From contig NZ_CP016779.1 in NCBI RefSeq assembly GCF_002288305.1, positions 310,001 to 374,000 on the forward strand: a stretch of DNA of 64,000 bases, in the 5' to 3' direction. How positions within the stretch are numbered: position 1 is the stretch's first letter; every line of letters starts with the position of its first letter. The position numbers and the translations under genes were made by a program. Below the pieces are notes generated by a model. The model did not search any database and was not told the DNA's origin. It saw nothing but the letters and a program-made list of their open reading frames with translations. This document shows positions 36,130 through 44,743 of the stretch, piece by piece. Source of the DNA: Candidatus Nanopelagicus abundans (GTDB lineage: Bacteria; Actinomycetota; Actinomycetes; Nanopelagicales; Nanopelagicaceae).

Positions 36130-38592
36130 ATGATGAGCACACAAGTGTTACCTACTAGGGCCAAAATTGTTGTAATAGGTGGTGGCGTTGGTGGCACATC
36201 AGTTGCATATCACCTGGCTAAGTTTGGTGAAAAAGATGTGGTCTTACTTGATCGCTCTGATCTAACTAGTGGCTCAACTTTTCACTCAGCAGGTTTAGTT
36301 GGACAACTACGTGCTGATCCAACCCTTACAAAAATGAATATGTACTCAGTTGAGTTATACCGAGAGTTAGAAAAAAGTGAAACGCCAGCCTCATGGCGAG
36401 AGTGTGGTTCAATTAAAATTGCATCTAGTAATGAGCGGATGGCTGAGATCAGGCGCCAAATTGGCTGGGCTAAAACATTTGGCTTAGATCTAGTTGAGAT
36501 ATCTAATGATCAGATTAAAGATTTATTTCCACTAATTAATTTAGATGGGGTAGTTGGTGGTTGCTATATGGCCTCTGATGGTCAAGTGGATCCATCTTCA
36601 TTAACTGGCGCACTAGCAGCAGGGGCTAGGCGTGGTGGGGTTAAAATCTTTACCCACACCAGAGTGCTATCAATTAATACCAAAGATAATCGCATTGCCT
36701 CAGTAACAACAGATAAAGGTGAGATCCAGTGTGAGATTGTTATAAATTGTGGCGGAATGTTTGCCGCAGAGATTGGCCGATTAGTAGATGTTCGAATTCC
36801 AATTATTCCAATGAGTCATCAATACTTAATTACTGAAAACTTTATCCCAGATGAGGTGAAGTTTTTGCCCTCACTTCGGGACCCCGATAATTTAATCTAC
36901 TTCCGCCAAGAGGTTAAAGGTTTAGTTATGGGTGGATATGAACGTAATTCAAAACCTTTCACAGCATCTGCCAACTCATTTGATCAAATTCCAGCAGATT
37001 TTAACTCTAAGTTACTACCGGATGAGTGGGATCGCTTTGAAGAGATTGCTGAAAATGCAGCTAAGCGTGTGCCAGTTATGGGTGAGGTGGGACTTAAAAA
37101 CTTTATTAATGGACCAGAGGGCTTCACACCAGATAATGAGTTTTGTTTAGGTGAAACATCAGTTGGTGGTTTTTATGTTGCAGCCGGATTTTGTGCTCAT
37201 GGAATTGCCGGAGCTGGCGGGATTGGCAAGGTAGTTGCTGAATGGGTAATAGCTGGTGAGCCAACGATGGATCTTTGGCATATGGATATTAAAAGATTCT
37301 CAGATGCTTATAAATCACCTAAGTTCACATTAGAGCGTGTTAAAGAAAACTATGAGGCTTATTACGATATTCATTATCCAGGGGAGGAGCGCGCTAGCGC
37401 TCGCGGTGAGAATAAATCTCCAATTTATAATTGGCATAAAGAAAATGGCGCCATCTTTGGTGAGAAAGCTGCCTGGGAGAGAGTTAATTACTATTTAAAG
37501 GCAACTGAGAAAGATTTAGATCAAAGCCTTCAGCCAAATGGTTGGGTTGGAAAGCATTGGAGCGCAGCTGTTGCATTAGAACACCATGCCACTAGAAATA
37601 GCGCAGGCCTATTTGATGAATCAAGCTTTGCCAAGATAAAGGTAAGGGGCGCGCGAGCAGGTGAGTTTTTAAATCTAATTTGTGCAAATAATGTTGTAAA
37701 AGGTGTTGATAAGACTACCTATACCCAAGTACTTAATAAAAAAGGTGGCATAGTCTCTGACTACACCATTACACAAGTAGCAGATAGTGAGTTTCTAATT
37801 ATTACCGGCACCGCCTTTTTAAATCATGATAAGGGCTGGCTTGAAAAGCAGATGCGTGAGAATAACTTTGATCAAGTAGAGATAAGTGATATCACCAAAG
37901 AGTTAGCATGTTTTGGAATTTGGGGACCAAATGCTAGAAAGATATTACAGAAAGTAACAGATTTTGATCTATCAAATCAGGCCTTTGGTTTTATGAACTC
38001 CAAGATGATAAAAATAAAAGATATTTCATTACGGGCAACTCGAATTACCTATGTTGGTGAGTTAGGTTGGGAGTTATATATTCCAGTAAAAGATGGTTTA
38101 AGCATTTGGCTCGCACTACTTGATGCTGGTCGTGATTTAGGCATTAGGCCATGTGGTTATCGAGCTATTGAATCACTACGACTTGAGAAGGGCTATCGCG
38201 CGTGGGCTGGTGAGATAAATACTGAAACAAATCCTTATGAGGCAGGCCTTGGCTTTGCGGTCTCATCTAAAAAAGATAATTTTATTGGTAAGGCTAGTTT
38301 AGATGCGATCAAAGATAAGTTAAGTAGAAAATTAACCGCACTTACCTTCACTGATATCAAAGATGTGGCAATGGGTAATGAGCCAATCTTTATTAACAAC
38401 AAAGTAGTCGGCAGAGTTAAATCAGCTGGTCAGGGTTACACCTTAAATAAAGCAATTGCCTACGCATACTTGCCGACAGAACACACCAGCCCCGGTACAT
38501 CTGTTGAGGTTGAGATGTTTGGGGTTAAAAAAGTAGCAATAATTATGGCCGAGCCACTCTTTGATCCAACTGGGGAGCGGATTAAGAGTTAG
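36130..38592 (+). CDS. dimethylglycine/sarcosine dehydrogenase-like fusion protein
   Basis: Flavoenzyme of 820 residues removing methyl groups from dimethylglycine, sarcosine or a similar amine and passing them to tetrahydrofolate. Domains in order: FAD-dependent DAO fold (VVIGGGVGGTSVAYHL near the N-terminus, GFCAHGIAGAGGIGKVVAEW at about 345-365), the FAO_M linker region (KSPKFTLERVKENYEAYYDIHYPGEE, about 395-420), and a GcvT-type folate domain (from about 470; YVGELGWELYIPV and GYRAIESLRLEKGYRAWAGEI). The start at 36130 follows AGAAAGGA; a longer frame to 35965 would overlap the divergent kinase. The next genes encode a polyamine-type transporter, perhaps importing the substrate. Confidence 0.85.
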   Translation: MMSTQVLPTRAKIVVIGGGVGGTSVAYHLAKFGEKDVVLLDRSDLTSGSTFHSAGLVGQLRADPTLTKMNMYSVELYRELEKSETPASWRECGSIKIASSNERMAEIRRQIGWAKTFGLDLVEISNDQIKDLFPLINLDGVVGGCYMASDGQVDPSSLTGALAAGARRGGVKIFTHTRVLSINTKDNRIASVTTDKGEIQCEIVINCGGMFAAEIGRLVDVRIPIIPMSHQYLITENFIPDEVKFLPSLRDPDNLIYFRQEVKGLVMGGYERNSKPFTASANSFDQIPADFNSKLLPDEWDRFEEIAENAAKRVPVMGEVGLKNFINGPEGFTPDNEFCLGETSVGGFYVAAGFCAHGIAGAGGIGKVVAEWVIAGEPTMDLWHMDIKRFSDAYKSPKFTLERVKENYEAYYDIHYPGEERASARGENKSPIYNWHKENGAIFGEKAAWERVNYYLKATEKDLDQSLQPNGWVGKHWSAAVALEHHATRNSAGLFDESSFAKIKVRGARAGEFLNLICANNVVKGVDKTTYTQVLNKKGGIVSDYTITQVADSEFLIITGTAFLNHDKGWLEKQMRENNFDQVEISDITKELACFGIWGPNARKILQKVTDFDLSNQAFGFMNSKMIKIKDISLRATRITYVGELGWELYIPVKDGLSIWLALLDAGRDLGIRPCGYRAIESLRLEKGYRAWAGEINTETNPYEAGLGFAVSSKKDNFIGKASLDAIKDKLSRKLTALTFTDIKDVAMGNEPIFINNKVVGRVKSAGQGYTLNKAIAYAYLPTEHTSPGTSVEVEMFGVKKVAIIMAEPLFDPTGERIKS

Positions 38593-38720
38593 TAGCGCTT
38601 ATATTTATGCTTTTTCTATAACTTTTATGTAATTTAGCCTTAGCTGTGCCTTTCCATTAAATATCTAAGCGAGTAGTTTAGGCTCAACCAAATCAGCGGC
38701 GCCGACAAAGGGGTCAATTC

Positions 38721-39749
38721 TTGAGCACAGGTTTAGTTTCACTTCGCGGCGTAAATAAGTTCTTTGATGAAGTCCATGCTGTCGCTAATTTAGATTTAGA
38801 TGTTAATGCTGGCGAATTTTTCTCAATGCTTGGCCCATCTGGTTCTGGCAAGACAACAGTTCTTAGATTAATCGCAGGTTTTGAAAATGCTAGCTCGGGA
38901 AAAATTATGATCGAGTCACAAGATGTCACAGATTTAGCGCCCTTTGATCGCCCAGTAAATACAGTTTTTCAAGATTACGCATTATTTCCTCATATGAGCA
39001 TTCAAGAAAATGTTGAGTATGGCCTTCGCACTAGAAAAGTTGCAAAGCCTGAGCGAGCAAAGCAAGCACTTGCAGCAATTGATTCCGTAAAACTTTCACA
39101 TCTATCTCAGCGATTACCACACCAATTATCAGGTGGGCAGCGCCAACGTATTGCATTAGCAAGAGCTTTAGTTCTTAGGCCAAAGGTATTACTTCTAGAT
39201 GAACCACTTGGCGCCTTAGATAAGCAGCTGCGTGAGGAAATGCAGGTTGAGTTAAAGCGTATTCAGCGTGAAGCCGGAATTACTTTTATTTTTGTTACCC
39301 ATGATCAAGAAGAGGCAATGCGGATGAGTGATCGGATTGCAGTCTTTAATGAAGGATCAATTGAGCAAGTTGGCACACCAGCAGAGGTTTATGAAAGACC
39401 GCAAACAAAGTTTGTGGCAAGTTTCTTAGGTGTTTCAAATATATTTTCAGGCGATGATGCCAAAGTAATCTTTGGCAGCTCAACTATGGTCAACATCAGG
39501 CCAGAGCGAATTAAACTAGTTCCAGCAGATACCAAGTTAAAAGTGGGTGAAAGCGGAGTAGTAGGAAGCATTATTGAGTCCTCTTATATTGGGGCAACCA
39601 CAATTTACTTAATCCAAACACAATCTGGGCAGAGAGTAATTGCCACCAGATTAAATGAAGAATTGCCAGATCAGATCAATCGATTTGAAACTGGCGATCG
39701 GGTTGGTGCCGTTTGGAAAAGCGACCACTCGGCAGTAATACCAACCTAA
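38721..39749 (+). CDS. potA: spermidine/putrescine-type ABC transporter ATPase
   Basis: ATP-binding subunit of 342 residues. Walker A GPSGSGKTT (about 37-45), Q-loop FQDYALFPHM, signature LSGGQRQR (about 133-140), Walker B VLLLDEPLGALD, switch VTHDQEEAM, then a C-terminal TOBE-like regulatory domain (from about 250: NIRPERIKL). TTG start behind AAAGGGG. Order potA-potD-potB-potC. Polyamines are the textbook substrate, but a methylated amine is possible given the upstream dehydrogenase. Confidence 0.9.
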   Translation: MSTGLVSLRGVNKFFDEVHAVANLDLDVNAGEFFSMLGPSGSGKTTVLRLIAGFENASSGKIMIESQDVTDLAPFDRPVNTVFQDYALFPHMSIQENVEYGLRTRKVAKPERAKQALAAIDSVKLSHLSQRLPHQLSGGQRQRIALARALVLRPKVLLLDEPLGALDKQLREEMQVELKRIQREAGITFIFVTHDQEEAMRMSDRIAVFNEGSIEQVGTPAEVYERPQTKFVASFLGVSNIFSGDDAKVIFGSSTMVNIRPERIKLVPADTKLKVGESGVVGSIIESSYIGATTIYLIQTQSGQRVIATRLNEELPDQINRFETGDRVGAVWKSDHSAVIPT

Positions 39750-39783
39750 TAAGACTAAAAATAGTCGAGTGAAAGGAATCTAA

Positions 39784-40953
39784 ATGAAGGGTAAGAAACT
39801 CTCAGTACTTAGCCTATTGGCGGTATCGGCGATGATTCTCACTAGTTGTTCATCAAGTAATGATGCATCCGGTGTGAAGATTGAAGTGCCAGATATTCCT
39901 ATGCATGAATCGATGGGCGATTTCGAAGGTGAATTAAATATTGTTAACTGGGCTGGCTTTGTTGATCCAAAGTGGACCAATAAGTTTGAAGCAGATACTG
40001 GTTGCAAGGTTAAGCCACGCGTAGCTGGAACAAGTGATGAAATGGTTACCTTGATGCGAACAGGTCAATATGACATTGTTTCAGCTTCAGGTGATGCCGC
40101 ACTACGTTTAATCGTAGGTGGAGATGTTCAACCACTTAATGTTGAATTAATTCCAAACTTTGGTGATGAGATTGCAACAGGAATGCGCAATAACATCTAT
40201 GACACTGTAAATGGCAAGCCATACGGTGTACCAATTGGTAGAGGTGCAAATCTTCTTCAGTACAACGATGACATAACTAAGGGAGCACCTGCTAGCTGGG
40301 ATGTTGTTTGGGAGACAGATAGCCCATACAAAGGCAAGATCACAGCATATGACGCACCAATTTACATCGCAGATGCTGCTGTGTACTTGATGCATCACAA
40401 TCCTGAGCTAGGAATTAAGAATCCTTATGCTCTAGATAAGACTCAATTAGATGCAGCAATTGCATTGCTTAAGCAACAAAATACGATTATTGGCGAGTAC
40501 TGGTCAGATGCAGTAGCGCAAATAACCTCATTTGTTGGCGGCAATACAGTTGTCGGCACATCTTGGGAAATTCTTCGTAAGTTTGCTGGCAAGCCAAACA
40601 TTAAGACCACACTTCCAATAGAAGGTTCAACTGGTTGGTATGACTCTTGGTTGGTTAGCTCAAAGACTAAGAACACTAACTGTGCATATGCATGGATGGA
40701 TTACACCAGCACATCTTCAGTTAACGGCGCTATTGCCATGAACTTTGGTATGGCACCAGCGAACGTTGCATTCTGTAAGTCCAGTCCAACTGCGCAAGCT
40801 CACTGTGATGAGTTTGCTGCTGAGGATGAGGAGTTCTTCAAGAAGGTATGGCCTTGGACAACTCCAATTGAAACCTGTGTTGATGGTCGCAAAGATGTTA
40901 AGTGCACCAGCTTCCAGGAATGGACCAATGCTTGGTTAACGGTAAAAGGTTAA
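39784..40953 (+). CDS. potD: PotD-like substrate-binding lipoprotein
   Basis: Extracytoplasmic binding protein of 389 residues of the polyamine class. Lipoprotein signal with lipobox ILTSC (about 18-22). NIVNWAGFVDPKWTNKFEADTGCKVKPR and GVPIGRGANLLQYNDD are family-typical, and WYDSWLVSSKTKN is in the hinge region. The acidic/aromatic ligand pocket of PotD cannot be confirmed by eye, so ligand identity is open. Good AAAGGA site before ATG. A very strong hairpin follows at 40978, before the permease genes. Confidence 0.88.
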   Translation: MKGKKLSVLSLLAVSAMILTSCSSSNDASGVKIEVPDIPMHESMGDFEGELNIVNWAGFVDPKWTNKFEADTGCKVKPRVAGTSDEMVTLMRTGQYDIVSASGDAALRLIVGGDVQPLNVELIPNFGDEIATGMRNNIYDTVNGKPYGVPIGRGANLLQYNDDITKGAPASWDVVWETDSPYKGKITAYDAPIYIADAAVYLMHHNPELGIKNPYALDKTQLDAAIALLKQQNTIIGEYWSDAVAQITSFVGGNTVVGTSWEILRKFAGKPNIKTTLPIEGSTGWYDSWLVSSKTKNTNCAYAWMDYTSTSSVNGAIAMNFGMAPANVAFCKSSPTAQAHCDEFAAEDEEFFKKVWPWTTPIETCVDGRKDVKCTSFQEWTNAWLTVKG

Positions 40954-40977
40954 TCAGTAGGTATAACAAGTAAGTAA

Positions 40978-41014
40978 AGAATGAGGGGATTTAAGAAATT
41001 AATCCCCTCATTCT
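40978..41014. terminator. attenuator hairpin between potD and potB
   Basis: Perfect 14-bp stem (AGAATGAGGGGATT and AATCCCCTCATTCT), 9-base loop, then TTTT. It lies between binding protein and permease genes, so it probably reduces but does not abolish read-through. Confidence 0.75.
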
Positions 41015-41035
41015 TTTATAAATAGTTAGGTAGAG

Positions 41036-41917
41036 ATGAGCACAATTACAAGCAAAGCTGGCAGTAGGCCAATCTCTGCTTATTTATATAAACGTGCCAA
41101 ACTCAGATTATTTTCCCTTCTCGCCCTGCCAATGTTTTGGATTGTGGGCGTATATATCCTCTCCTTATTTTTATTATTAATAACCGCCTTTTGGTTTGTT
41201 GATCCCTTTACCTCAAAGGTAATTGTTGGCTTTACCTTAGAAAATTTTGTTTCAATCTTTACCGTTCCAGCTTATATTTCAACTTCAATTAGAACTTTAT
41301 TAATAGCACTAGCTGTTACAGCCTTATCAGTTTTATTTGCAATACCTCTTGGAATTTATATGGCAAAAATTGCGCGCCCTTGGGTGAGAAACGCCTTGGC
41401 TGTGGCAATTACCTTGCCGTTATGGGCTGGTTACTTAGTTAAAATTATTGCGATGCGCTTGGTATTTACTGAGCAAGGATTTTTTAATTGGGCACTTGCA
41501 CCATTTGGTTTATCTGGTCCAACTTTTTCGATACCAATTGTGATTTTAACTCTTACCTATCTTTGGTTTCCCTATATGGCGCTCCCTGTCTTTACTGCTA
41601 TTAGGCAAATTCCACCTAATCTTTTTGATGCATCAAGTGATATGGGTGCTAAGGGCTTCACCACGATCTATCGAGTAGTTCTACCGTTAATCGTGCCAGC
41701 AGTAATTGCCGGCTCAGTTTTCACATTTTCCCTAAGTTTAGGAGATTACATAGCAGCTAAATTTACTGGGGGCTCTACCCAGATGATTGGTTCAATAATT
41801 GCAGCTAATATCAATTTAAATCCACCTGTGGCAGCAGCCTTTTCAATGGTGCCAATCGCATTTGTAGTTATCTACCTCATGGTTGCTCGTCGCACCGGAT
41901 CATTAGAGCGGATGTAA
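41036..41917 (+). CDS. potB: PotB-like ABC transporter permease
   Basis: Inner-membrane permease of 293 residues with six predicted spans (first at about 30-55). The EAA loop that contacts the ATPase is NLFDASSDMGAKGFTTIYRVVLPLIVPA (about 199-226). Follows the attenuator hairpin; two bases separate it from potC. Confidence 0.9.
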   Translation: MSTITSKAGSRPISAYLYKRAKLRLFSLLALPMFWIVGVYILSLFLLLITAFWFVDPFTSKVIVGFTLENFVSIFTVPAYISTSIRTLLIALAVTALSVLFAIPLGIYMAKIARPWVRNALAVAITLPLWAGYLVKIIAMRLVFTEQGFFNWALAPFGLSGPTFSIPIVILTLTYLWFPYMALPVFTAIRQIPPNLFDASSDMGAKGFTTIYRVVLPLIVPAVIAGSVFTFSLSLGDYIAAKFTGGSTQMIGSIIAANINLNPPVAAAFSMVPIAFVVIYLMVARRTGSLERM

Positions 41918-41919
41918 TT

Positions 41920-42732
41920 ATGCTGCGACTATCTGCTTTAAGTAGAGGAATTTTAATTGCATTAGTTGGTTTTATTTTAATCTTTATGTATGTGCCACTT
42001 TTAGTACTGGTCTTAAACTCATTTAATCAATCAAACATCTCAAGTTGGCCAATTCAAGGCTTCTCTTTTAAGTGGTGGGAGTTTGCATCTACCTATGAAC
42101 CAATACGCACCGCACTATTAAACTCACTAGTAGTTGCAACCGGCTCAATGATTATTGCCTCTATCTTGGGCACATTAGTAGCCTTTGCTTTAAAGGGCTT
42201 TGATTTTTTTGGTAAGGGCACAGTTAACCTTTTAGTAGTACTACCAATCGCACTCCCTGGTGTTGTAACAGGTGTGGCATTTAGTAATACCTACAATACT
42301 TTTTTATCTCCAGCCGGTTTTAATATTGGCTACTTTGGCATGATTGTTGCTCATGCTACCTTTTGTATTGTGATGGTATTTAATAATGTATTTGCAAGAT
42401 TAAAGCGCATGAATCCCTCACTACAAGAGGCTTCAGCAGATTTAGGTGCTGGGCTATGGCAAACATTTAGATTAGTTACCTTTCCTCAATTTAGAACTGC
42501 ATTTGTTGCAGGTGCTTTACTTGCCTTTGCGCTCAGCTTTGATGAGGTAGTAGTAACAATCTTTACCGCACCTCCTGGTGTTGACACCTTGCCACTTTGG
42601 ATCTTAAAAGAGATGTCACGTCCTAATCAGGCGAGTGTGGTTAATGTTGTAGCAACAGTTGTCATCTTAATTTCACTAATCCCTGTTTACATCTCACAGC
42701 GATTAAGCCGGGCTCAAGATGAAGTTAAGTAA
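41920..42732 (+). CDS. potC: PotC-like ABC transporter permease
   Basis: Second permease, 270 residues, six spans. EAA loop SLQEASADLGAGLWQTFRLVTFPQF (about 166-190). The C-terminal stretch AFALSFDEVVVTIFTAPPGVDTLPLWI is typical of PotC. The last ~200 bases of this gene occur again, frameshifted, at 43946-44147. This copy is intact. Confidence 0.9.
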   Translation: MLRLSALSRGILIALVGFILIFMYVPLLVLVLNSFNQSNISSWPIQGFSFKWWEFASTYEPIRTALLNSLVVATGSMIIASILGTLVAFALKGFDFFGKGTVNLLVVLPIALPGVVTGVAFSNTYNTFLSPAGFNIGYFGMIVAHATFCIVMVFNNVFARLKRMNPSLQEASADLGAGLWQTFRLVTFPQFRTAFVAGALLAFALSFDEVVVTIFTAPPGVDTLPLWILKEMSRPNQASVVNVVATVVILISLIPVYISQRLSRAQDEVK

Positions 42733-42742
42733 GTAGCTGGGC

Positions 42743-43855
42743 TTATTCTTTTAAGTTAAGAATTAACAACTTTCCACTATCGGTTGTAGCAACTAATTGC
42801 CCAGAATTTAAAACTTCAAGATCTCTAATCCGCTCACCAATATCAAAGTTTTGTGTATCAGTAATTGTTAAATTATCAGTTAGTGAGATGAAAACTAGGA
42901 CCTGCTCCTTAAGTGATCCTGAAACTAATTGATTACTCCACGCTGCCCAACCACTCTTAGGTAGTTGCACCAACTCAGTTATTGCAATTGATGGCACCCA
43001 ATATTTAAGTGGCTCTTCATATCCAATATGCGTGCCAGATTTTGTCGGCTTAACATAATCACCTGAGCCATAAGGCTGTCCGTAGCTAACAAATGGCCAG
43101 CCGTAATCAGCTCCGGCTTTAATTAAATTAAGTTCATCCCCACCACGTGGGCCCTGCTCAGTGGCTAATAAATCTTTACCGTTATATAAAAGAATTCCTT
43201 GCGCATTTCTATGACCCTGAGAGATTTTAGTTATCGAATTACTACTTAATTTAAAGATTGATCCTAAATCTCCTCGCTTACTTCGATTTGATATTTGTGG
43301 ATAACCTAAATCACCAATAGTCACATAAGCAGATTTTTTATCAATCACTGCAAATCTACCGGAGGTGTGTTGCACAGCTGAGATTGGCACACATGGCTTT
43401 GTAACTAACCAATTCTTAACTCGCTTAATTTTTTGATTAACTCGATCATAATTTATATTTTCAACAACAATTTCAACACAATTTTTCTGTGAACCCAGTC
43501 GTGGGTAGGAAACAAGTAGATTTGCACTGCTCTGCGTTTCAGATAAGACTGCAATATCATTGATAGCAAATCTTGAGTCATCATTTCTTCTGTTCGCAGC
43601 AATTACTGCGCCTAACTTAGTTAGCTGTTTAGTTGCTAAATTATATAAAAATAACTCACCACCTGTCTTACCACCACCTAGAAGTAGATCATCATTTGCT
43701 AACACAGCAAGTGCGGGTCCGCGCATATTCCCACCTGAGGTGGTAGCTGTTTTAATCTCATCTGATCTAATTTGTAGATTAGGCAGGGGCGCACTATTTG
43801 CGGTGGCAGCAGATAAAATTGAGGTAAGTAGTGAGATTAAAAGCAGGTAGATCAT
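42743..43855 (-). CDS. secreted PQQ-type sugar dehydrogenase (GSDH family)
   Basis: Exported beta-propeller of 370 residues resembling soluble aldose (glucose/sorbosone) dehydrogenases such as YliI. Signal peptide 1-21. The active-site segment reads GHRNAQGILL (about 215-224), followed by ATEQGPRGGDELNLIKAGADYGWPFVSYG (about 233-261), the family signatures for the catalytic His and PQQ/Ca site. No PQQ synthesis gene is in the window, so cofactor may be scavenged or the protein may be non-enzymatic. A TAGACT box sits six bases before its ATG. It is bracketed by potC and a decayed copy of the potC end. Confidence 0.83.
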   Translation of the reverse strand: MIYLLLISLLTSILSAATANSAPLPNLQIRSDEIKTATTSGGNMRGPALAVLANDDLLLGGGKTGGELFLYNLATKQLTKLGAVIAANRRNDDSRFAINDIAVLSETQSSANLLVSYPRLGSQKNCVEIVVENINYDRVNQKIKRVKNWLVTKPCVPISAVQHTSGRFAVIDKKSAYVTIGDLGYPQISNRSKRGDLGSIFKLSSNSITKISQGHRNAQGILLYNGKDLLATEQGPRGGDELNLIKAGADYGWPFVSYGQPYGSGDYVKPTKSGTHIGYEEPLKYWVPSIAITELVQLPKSGWAAWSNQLVSGSLKEQVLVFISLTDNLTITDTQNFDIGERIRDLEVLNSGQLVATTDSGKLLILNLKE

Positions 43856-43861
43856 CTGCGT

Positions 43862-43867
43862 AGTCTA
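43862..43867 (-). promoter_or_regulatory. -10 box, leaderless promoter of sugar dehydrogenase
   Basis: TAGACT, six bases (ACGCAG), ATG at 43855; the same hexamer as before iscS. Confidence 0.6.
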
Positions 43868-43945
43868 GAACAGATGACCTACCTTATAAGTGTTAGTTAA
43901 ATTACTTTAAGCAACTACTAAGCAGTTTAAGTAGGTGAATTTTCC

Positions 43946-44147
43946 GCTCAGCTTTGATGAAGTAGTGGTAACAATCTTTACCGCACCTGCTGGTGTTGAT
44001 ATTTTCCACTTGGATCTTAAAAGAGATGCCACGTCCTAATCAGGCAAGTGTGGTTAATGTGGTGGCAACAGTTGTCATCTTAATTTTACTAATCCCTGTT
44101 TACATCTCACAGCGATAAGCCGGGCTCAAGATGAGGTTAAGTAGCTA
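43946..44147 (+). pseudogene. frameshifted duplicate of the potC 3' end
   Basis: About 200 bases match 42532-42735 (end of potC) at roughly nine bases in ten, same orientation. A two-base and a one-base deletion break the frame and there is no start, so it is not expressed as protein. Most substitutions outside the frameshift zone fall at silent third positions (GAG/GAA, GTA/GTG, GCG/GCA, GAA/GAG), as between two functional homologues. It fills most of the 300-base gap 43856-44155. Confidence 0.88.
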
Positions 44148-44155
44148 ACTAAAGA

Positions 44156-44743
44156 TTATTTAAGTGCCTCAAATACAACTGCAATTACATTTGCACCCGC
44201 ATCTTCAATACCTTTAGCACGTTCACCAATCCAACCGGCTCGGCCATGTTTTGGCATCATATTTGCAGTTGCAGTTGCACCAGATCTTGCGGCAATTGCG
44301 GCTTGAGATAAACCAGATTTTAAATCTTTAGCAGAATTTAAAGCTTCAATTGCAGGATGAAGTGCGTCAAGTAATGTTCGTTCGCCAAGTGCGGCCTTAC
44401 CTCTTGCTGAGATTCCATCAAAAGCTGCTTGAAAAGATTTTCGAGTATTAGTTAACGCATCATCATCGACAGAAACAGCAGCGGATGCTCTAATAAAACC
44501 GGTAGCAAATAAAGTACCAAATGTTGAGGATGCAAATTTAGAGATTTCCTTACCAACCAACATTAAATCAGATTTTAAATCTCCAGTCAGTAAGCCATTC
44601 GCTGCTCTTATTCCTTCTGCAATCTTTCTGGCAGTGATGCCAAGATCAGCATCTCCTGCAGCGGCATCTAGATCTTCAAATTTTTTTGAATTTAATTCAA
44701 GGGCTACCGCCACTTTTTCTAAGGCAGTTGAAAGTTCACTCAT
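44156..44743 (-). CDS. dhaL: dihydroxyacetone-kinase-type subunit DhaL
   Basis: ATP/ADP-binding helical subunit, 195 residues. AAGDADLGITARKI (about 27-40) replaces the usual GDGDTG with the metal-binding aspartates kept. STFGTLFATGFIRA and KAALGERTLLDALHPA are conserved nucleotide-site helices, and ATANMMPKHGRAGWIGERAKG is the typical C-terminal signature. The start overlaps the dhaK stop by 4 bases. No DhaM (PTS) partner is present, so ATP is the probable phosphate donor. Confidence 0.9.
   Translation of the reverse strand: MSELSTALEKVAVALELNSKKFEDLDAAAGDADLGITARKIAEGIRAANGLLTGDLKSDLMLVGKEISKFASSTFGTLFATGFIRASAAVSVDDDALTNTRKSFQAAFDGISARGKAALGERTLLDALHPAIEALNSAKDLKSGLSQAAIAARSGATATANMMPKHGRAGWIGERAKGIEDAGANVIAVVFEALK

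Noticed and set aside
35965-36130. Extending the dehydrogenase N-terminus to 35965
   Set aside because: It would overlap the divergent kinase coding region and adds no family sequence; the FAD fold begins just after 36130 behind a good ribosome site.
43946-44147. A functional short permease gene
   Set aside because: Two deletions break the frame and there is no start codon or upstream part of the gene.
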